From Dermatemys mawii (taxonomy: Eukaryota; Chordata; Testudines; Dermatemydidae), in contig ML677333.1 in NCBI GenBank assembly GCA_007922305.1, forward strand, positions 12,318,502 to 12,382,501: DNA of 64,000 nt, in the 5' to 3' direction. How positions within the stretch are numbered: the stretch's first letter is position 1; every line of letters starts with the position of its first letter. Below are positions 58,566 through 64,000 of this stretch, in pieces. The position numbers were made by a program, and so were the translations under genes. Under the pieces are notes generated by a model. The model did no database searches and had not been told where the DNA came from. It saw nothing but the letters and a program-made list of their open reading frames with translations.

Positions 58566-59241
58566 GGGTATGGTTACACTTACAAGATTATAGCGCTATA
58601 GGTTATAGCGGTCCCCTTATACAGGAATATGTATAGCGCTATTGTATGTCCACACTCAGATGCTCCTGCGGTATAGCATGGCCACATTTGGGGCACTTAA
58701 TGCGGCATTAAGAGCAGCGCATTAGGGCAGGTATCCCAGCATTCAGCTGGGTGCAACGTGCTTTTTAAACGAGGGAGGTGAGGGGGGACGCGTTGTGTGT
58801 ATGCGGAGGGAGAGAGACAGTGGTTTTTCCGTTTTTCTGAAAGCCTGTCAGTGAGCCTCCGTTCACAGAAGGCTTTGTTTTCACACAGGCTCCCTCCTTA
58901 AACATTTGCATTGCTTATCTGCCGAGTTAAGAAAGAAACTCTAAAGAGGTACTTCCCCATTCCTCCAGCCGAGTTCAAAACAAAGGGAAGAGACGTCAAT
59001 TGCCTTAAATGGCTCTAGGCATCTCCAGAGATTACTTGTAGCGCAGTGGGTGTCCACATTCTTGCTGTAGCGCTACAGCAGCTGCGCTACAGCCCTTATT
59101 CCCCATGCCGAGGTGGATTAACAATAGCGCTATAACTCAGCAGTTATAGCGCTATTAGTGCCTTGCCAGTGTGGACGGGGAGTAGGTTATAGCGCTCGTG
59201 GGGGCTTTATAGCGCTATAAAGTGCCAGTGTAACCATGGCC
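58566..59241. mobile_element. Harbinger-type MITE B rich in TATAGCGCTATA
   Basis: The left end is GGGTATGGTTACACTTACAAG; the right end reversed is GGCCATGGTTACACTGGCAC. TTA flanks both sides (58563-58565, 59242-59244). Perfect TATAGCGCTATA palindromes sit near both ends (58589-58600, 59208-59219), with variants inside. It is 676 bp. It abuts MITE A through a single shared TTA. Confidence 0.85.
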
Positions 59242-59261
59242 TTAGACTATTAAGGCCCTGA

Positions 59262-59400
59262 CTAGAAAGCACTTAAGCATGTGTTTAAATCTATCCCTAT
59301 GCAAGACAGCACTGAGCAAGTGCTTAACTTTAAACGTGTATTTAAGCACATTTTTAAAGTAATTTCCTTATTAGGATTGCTCTCCTGAGTCAGGGCCTTC
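59262..59400. repeat. amniote palindromic repeat (aagcacttaagcatgtg family)
   Basis: The ends aaggccctgact and agtcagggcctt are inverted. Internal 'gcacttaagcatgtgtttaa' and 'gtgcttaactttaaacgtg' repeat. Confidence 0.8.
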
Positions 59401-59521
59401 GGAAGGAAGTATTGCAAATCCCTTGCTGACTTAAGATAGCCTTCCCAAATTCGGGGCTAGTCTGCGTGAGCAATCTGCAAATCACTGAATTTGTTTTTAA
59501 AACTATTATTTATCTGTATGA

Positions 59522-59720
59522 CACCAAGGTGCTTGGGGCTGCACGGAGCATGAAGGAAACATGCGCCCGCCTTGCGTCAAAGAGCTCACAGCCTGATAGG
59601 ATAGCTGTGGCACACAAGGAACTTCCAGGGACTTTGTGCCATTCACTTAAATGGGAATTCCTCACACTGAGAGACCGTAGGATTGAGCCCCAAGGAGCAG
59701 ATGCTGTTCTCTATTTGTTA
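59522..59720. repeat. ancient dispersed repeat fragment
   Basis: 'Ggtgcttggggctgcacgga' and 'gtcaaagagctcacagcctg' resemble a widespread amniote repeat also glimpsed at 27160 and 19320. The family name is uncertain. Confidence 0.45.
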
Positions 59721-59821
59721 TTCAAATATGTAACAGCACTCCTTTAGGGGCAGATTGACACAGAGAGGTTAATTTATACTGTGGTCTGGAATAGCCTTAT
59801 TTTTCTTGCTATTTTGTGATG

Positions 59822-60690
59822 TATTTATATAGGAATTGTCATAAAGGATCAAACCAGCACTCCACATAGGCTAGTACCCTGTTAAAGAAATGGGCAGTTG
59901 TGGCATAACTGGTTCCTATGGACATTTCTTTCTACTCCCTCATCAATTAAGATATGGCTTGCACCCTGAAAAATAGAAGTTTTCCTTTCCTTTCCTTTAA
60001 TCCTATCTAATGCATATGTGGATGTGTCATCATCATCTGCATAAAGGTCTAATCCATTTTTGAATCCTAGGATCTTTGCCAGGAAAACCATGGGAAAACT
60101 CTCATATGTGGATTGAGAAGAAACTTTCCTATGAAGACTGAAAAGATTGAGATTGTTACCTTAGAAAGGAGACAAACAGGAAAAGATGTGATAAATGGAC
60201 AAAGAATAATGAATGGTATTGAGAAGGTAGATCATGGGCTTCTGTTTCCTGTCTAATATTACAAGGGAAATGGGACATCAGTGAAACTGAAAGGTGGCAA
60301 ATTAAAAACCAGTACAAGGAAATTCTTTTTCATTAAATGGGTGATTAAACTATGGAACTCATTAATACAGGTTGCCACTGAGGCTGAGAATTTAGCAAAG
60401 TTCAAAAAAGGTGCTGGACATTTATATAGATAACAAGAATATTCAGAATTATCATAGTTAACTCTAACGCATTTTGGAAAGGATATTAAACCTCACACTT
60501 CAAGGCTTAAGCCAAACCCTACCTACAGGGTTAGGAAGATACCTAATGTAGGAGGCAAATTATTCCACATCAGTTTAATGTGAGGTTGAGTGCACCTTTC
60601 TCTCAAACATCTGGTACTGACCACTGTTGGAGACAGGATATTGAACTACATGGAGCCCAGGTCTGATTTGTATGGAAATTTTCATGCTCC
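59822..60690 (+). mobile_element. CR1-type LINE 3' untranslated fragments
   Basis: 60240-60690 carries 'tttagcaaagttcaaaaaag', 'ctggacatttatatagataa' and 'gtactgaccactgttggaga', the 3' part of a CR1-family LINE on plus. 59822-60110 looks like a related antisense segment. Both are decayed and non-coding. Confidence 0.65.
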
Positions 60691-60774
60691 AATATATTGC
60701 TGCAATGAATTCCACGGATTCATTACTCATATGCTAAAACTATTTTCTTTTATCAGTTTTAAATGTGTTGCTCT

Positions 60775-61055
60775 TCAATATTACTGAATGTCCTTGTTTT
60801 CTGGGTTATAAGAGATGAAAAAAGAATGGTTTTACTTTCCACCATTTGTTATTTTGAATTCTTCTGTCATTTCCATCTTACTCACCTCTCTAAATTGACG
60901 AGTCACAATCTTACTAAATTCTCTCTATATTGAAGTTTTTTGATGCCTGTAATCATTTTCTTGGCCCACTTCTGATCTCCTTCAGTTTCTGCTTTAGGCT
61001 GAGGTAGGTGCCCATATCTGAACCCATTATTCCAGGTGAGGACGTACCATCAATG
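60775..61055 (-). mobile_element. CR1-type LINE fragment, antisense
   Basis: 'Cttctgtcatttccatctta', 'ttgaagttttttgatgcctg' and 'ttccaggtgaggacgtacca' follow the antisense CR1 tail order. It is decayed. Confidence 0.65.
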
Positions 61056-61751
61056 TATATAGCAGCATTATAATATTTTTAGTATTATTTTCCATCCCTC
61101 TTTATACATCTCCACATTTTTTTGCTGTTTAGCCACTGCAGGCCATTGAGTAGGGGCCTTCAGAGCTGTCCACAAGTCAGCCCATATATTTCTTACTCAC
61201 CCACCCTGTCTGTTAAGAGGTTCAAGCAAGCATTTAAGACACAGCCCCTCCCCCAAACCCCTGTGGAGTGGCACAGCACTGCAGCAACTCTCCTTACAAA
61301 GCTACAATTTTGCCTGATTCTGAACCCACTGGAGTCAATAGCAAAACTCTCCTTTGCTTCAGTGGATGCAAAACAAGGCTCCCTATTCAGCAGGTGCTAA
61401 TAGGGAAGGTTAGGTTAATATTTTAAGTCACATCTTTCACACAAATTAAGTTTTCAAATTAACTGCCAATATTTTTGTTTTACTGAGATAAGGTAAACTA
61501 AAAGCACAGCCACTGAAATATAATGCTTTATAAACACCTGTTCAGAAGGAGAATACAAAGAAAAGAATTGTTCGTTCTGCTTACAAATCTGATTAGCTCA
61601 GCAGAATGTATTAAAGGCTAAAATTCATCCTTTGTTAGTCTGGTATCTAAGGGTACTAGGTCTTTTTGCTGGGGCTATATTGGAGCTGAAGTGTATTGAA
61701 ATATGACAGTTACATCTCAGGTTCTGGTATATAGGTTAGTAAAGGTCACTA

Positions 61752-62048
61752 TGGGTACGTCTTCGCTACCCGCCAGATCGCGGGTAGCAATCAATCTTTT
61801 GGCAATCGATTTATCGCGTCTCGTTAAGACATGATAAACTGATCACCAGCGGCGCCCACATCGACTCCGGAACTCCAGCTTGCTAAGAGGCACAAGCTGG
61901 AGTTGACGGGGGAGCGCACCGCCGTCTGCTGCCGCCATGAGGATGGCAGGTTAGTTGGGCAAAGGTACTCCAACTTCAGCTACGTTATTCAAGTAGCTGA
62001 AGTTGCGTATCTTCAGTCAATCTCTCCCCTTAGTGTAGACCAATCCTA
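61752..62048. mobile_element. Harbinger-like MITE, CpG-containing
   Basis: The left is GGGTACGTCTTCGCTACCCG and the right end reversed TTAGGATTGGTCTACACTA. Internal motifs caatcgatttatcgcgtctc, catcgactccggaactccag and cttcagctacgttattcaag match the family of 3484-3772. Confidence 0.7.
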
Positions 62049-62446
62049 AGACTTATAACACTAGGGCAAATTAGCACTCTGCATAAGCCTGCAAGTAAAA
62101 CCAGGTATCACAAAACCATCTGTCTAACATCACACAAATATCAACAGTAACAGGAGAAAATCTTCAGTTACCTCAGTAATTAAAGGCAACAGTAAAAGGA
62201 ACCAAAAATAAAACAGATGTGATTAAAGCTGTGCAGTGTTACCTGTGTTCTAACCAGATTCAGAATTCATGAAAGGGGCACAAACTGGAGAATGGAATCC
62301 CTTGTTCATCCACAGAACACAGAAAGCATGGTCAGCAGCAGTGAACTTTTCCCTACACTGACACCTACCCAGATTTTTCTTTTAAGTCTGACTATAGAAG
62401 GGACCATTGCCTACAGCAAGACACTGTGGTCTGCACCTGTTCTAGC

Positions 62447-62569
62447 TAAGGTGACCAGATGTCCCTATTTTATACGGACAGTCCCGATTTTTGGGTCTTT
62501 TTCTCATATAGATTCCTATTATCTCCCACTCCCGTCCCAATTTTTCACATTTGCTGTCTGGTCACCCTA
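62447..62569. mobile_element. short hAT-type MITE, copy 2
   Basis: The termini are TAAGGTGACCAGA and TAGGGTGACCAGA (right, reversed). It is flanked by identical octamers gttctagc (62439-62446 and 62570-62577), which fixes the family as hAT. It is 123 bp and closely matches 805-928. Confidence 0.92.
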
Positions 62570-62647
62570 GTTCTAGCCTTTAATCTATTTGCTGAGACCG
62601 ACTGCCAGGTTGCCAAAACTGATGATAGAAACAGCTGTCCGGGAAGA

Positions 62648-62770
62648 AGCAGGTCATGGAGCATGAAATCTTTTCACGTGAACCACAGAGCAGCCACTTG
62701 GATCAGTTACCATGATACCGTGCTTGCTCTGTGATACACTTGAAAAGATTTCGTGCTCCATGACCAGCTT
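62648..62770. repeat. long hairpin with ~50-bp arms
   Basis: The left arm caggtcatggagcatgaaat through cacagagcagccac is inverted at gtgcttgctctgtgatacac through gctccatgaccagc, with few mismatches and a loop of about 20 nt. Confidence 0.85.
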
Positions 62771-62935
62771 CCTACTAAGCTTCCTAGGTCACTCACTTAG
62801 ATCAGTGACCACAACCTCGATCAGACTCAGACTAGCAGAGACTGCACTGAAAGGTTCCATAGCCTCTTAAGGGCCTCCTGAGCAATGTCATTTAGAGACA
62901 CTGAGAGATTAATTAGGAAATCTAATCTTTACTTA

Positions 62936-63150
62936 GGACTTGTCTACACTTAAAATGCTACAGCGATGCAGCTGCAGCTGTGCAGTTGCACTGCTGTAGT
63001 GCTTCTGTGTAGAGACTACCTGGACCTGCAGGAGTGATTCTCCTATCAGCTTAAGTAAGATTCCCAAGATGCAGTAGCTAGGTAGACGGAAGAATTTTTT
63101 CGTCAGCCTAGCGCTGTCTACACCAGTGTAATTGCTGTCTACACTAACCG
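62936..63150. mobile_element. Harbinger-like MITE fragment
   Basis: It begins TTA|GGACTTGTCTACACTTAA and contains tgtctacaccagtg near the right end. The right terminus is not clear. Confidence 0.5.
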
Positions 63151-63384
63151 TTACAACTTTCCCCCCTCTAGTTAAATAAGAGTTTTAAAAACAGACTACC
63201 TGGTTCATAGGAACCCAGGTAGTCTGCCATCCATGCAGGTTTCTGCATTGGTCTGCCCACTAGAGGCCTATATTCAGTCACTGACACCTCATTCATGCTC
63301 CTTGTGACATTACTGTCTGAAGTACCAGAGAAGACAGGGCAGTCATTGAATGTACAACAGATCTCAGAAAACAAAAGTTACTCT

Positions 63385-64000
63385 AGGTAAGTAGCCCATT
63401 TTTCTTCTTGACGTGATTGTGAACATATACATTCCATTGCAGGTGACTCCATAACAGCTCCCTTACTGATGGAGGGACTTTAGATTATCTGAATAGAGAC
63501 TGCAGTTCCTACTTGCCCAAGCTACCATCATCCCAACAGGCCTGAGTGATGGCATAATGTTTGCAAAAGATATGCACAGATGACCATGGTTTTTGATGGT
63601 AGACATAAATATCTCTTAGGCCCAATGAATCACACAGGGCTCCAACACATTTATGTGCAGAGACACCTCCTAGGATGATTACAAATCTTGCACACAAAGT
63701 CAACCAAGGTGGGCCCCCCAGCCTTTGGTAGACACATCTGTAACTAGAGTCAAAGCTGGCTCAGGAGATAGAAAAGGCAACATTGGGAGGGTCCAGCCAC
63801 CAGTCCAGGGTTTCAAGCACTCGTGCAGCCTCACAAACAAGCATGTCCAGAGGATGCCTAGTCAAAAGAGCAACAAAATGAAGCCAGGCCCATAGGCAAT
63901 GAAGGTGAAGTCTGGCATGCTGAGTTACATGTGCATACAAGGCCATGTGGCCCAGTAGTTGTAGACAGGAATGCACTGCTGTAACTGTGTTGGATTTTAG
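63385..64000 (-). mobile_element. degenerate retroelement pol (RNase H-like) remnant
   Basis: The minus strand reads LLGHMALYAHVTQHARLHLH and LETLDWWLDPPNV, then, after a break, TDVSTKGWG, the order seen in DIRS- or LTR-type pol between RT and RNase H. There are several stops. It runs off the window edge, so class and length are unknown. The stretch 61056-61751 and 62049-62446 show no recognised element. Confidence 0.5.

Noticed and set aside
58566..59241. CpG island or promoter from GC-rich sequence with TATA motifs
   Set aside because: The motifs are palindromes internal to a MITE with TTA flanks; no transcription-start evidence.

Overview
The window looks like nuclear DNA of a sauropsid vertebrate, most likely a turtle. 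It carries one long, intron-rich gene split by GT-AG introns and many decayed vertebrate repeats: CR1 LINEs, MIR-like SINEs, a Penelope-like element with a GIY-YIG domain, and hAT- and Harbinger-type MITEs. There are no operons, Shine-Dalgarno sites or dense ORFs. The turtle call is an inference from repeat families I recognise from turtle genomes, such as the CR1 tails and the Penelope-derived 'gcacttgtggcaccttagag' motif. No search was run.

The only protein-coding gene I can support is GREB1 (growth regulation by estrogen in breast cancer 1), on the minus strand. Twenty-nine consecutive coding exons run from 57974 (first exon seen, entering at about residue 157 of a human-length protein) to the TGA stop at 2944-2946. 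Every exon is bounded by AG/GT, and all 28 junction phases agree. Together they encode about 1793 residues without a frameshift or internal stop. The start codon, about 156 N-terminal residues, the 5' UTR and the promoter lie beyond the right edge; 57975-64000 is intronic. The paralogue GREB1L is disfavoured because the middle region matches GREB1 where, from memory, GREB1L diverges.

Layout in window order: 1-2943 is the 3' UTR and downstream flank with candidate poly(A) signals, a (TTAG)14 array and a small hAT MITE. From 2944 to 22439 are the C-terminal exons (C-terminal glycosyltransferase-like region and the end of the helicase-like region), with introns carrying MIR, MITEs, a CR1 tail, a nested hAT fold-back element, a 45-bp minisatellite and a probable solo LTR. 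The longest internal intron is 22440-29860, followed by the large Ser-rich exon at 29861-30474. From 33621 to 49562 are the central exons, with a long antisense CR1 reverse-transcriptase fragment. From 49563 to 57974 are the N-proximal exons and a Penelope-like element. From 57975 to 64000 is a repeat-rich first visible intron, including two Harbinger-type MITEs that abut through one shared TTA.

No new multi-gene system is evident. The most interesting structures are the hAT fold-back element that keeps a transposase dimerisation-domain remnant (11211-12284), the tandem TTA-sharing MITEs (58282-59241), the Penelope-like GIY-YIG remnant, the minisatellite that stays open on both strands, and a 9-nt tandem splice acceptor in GREB1.
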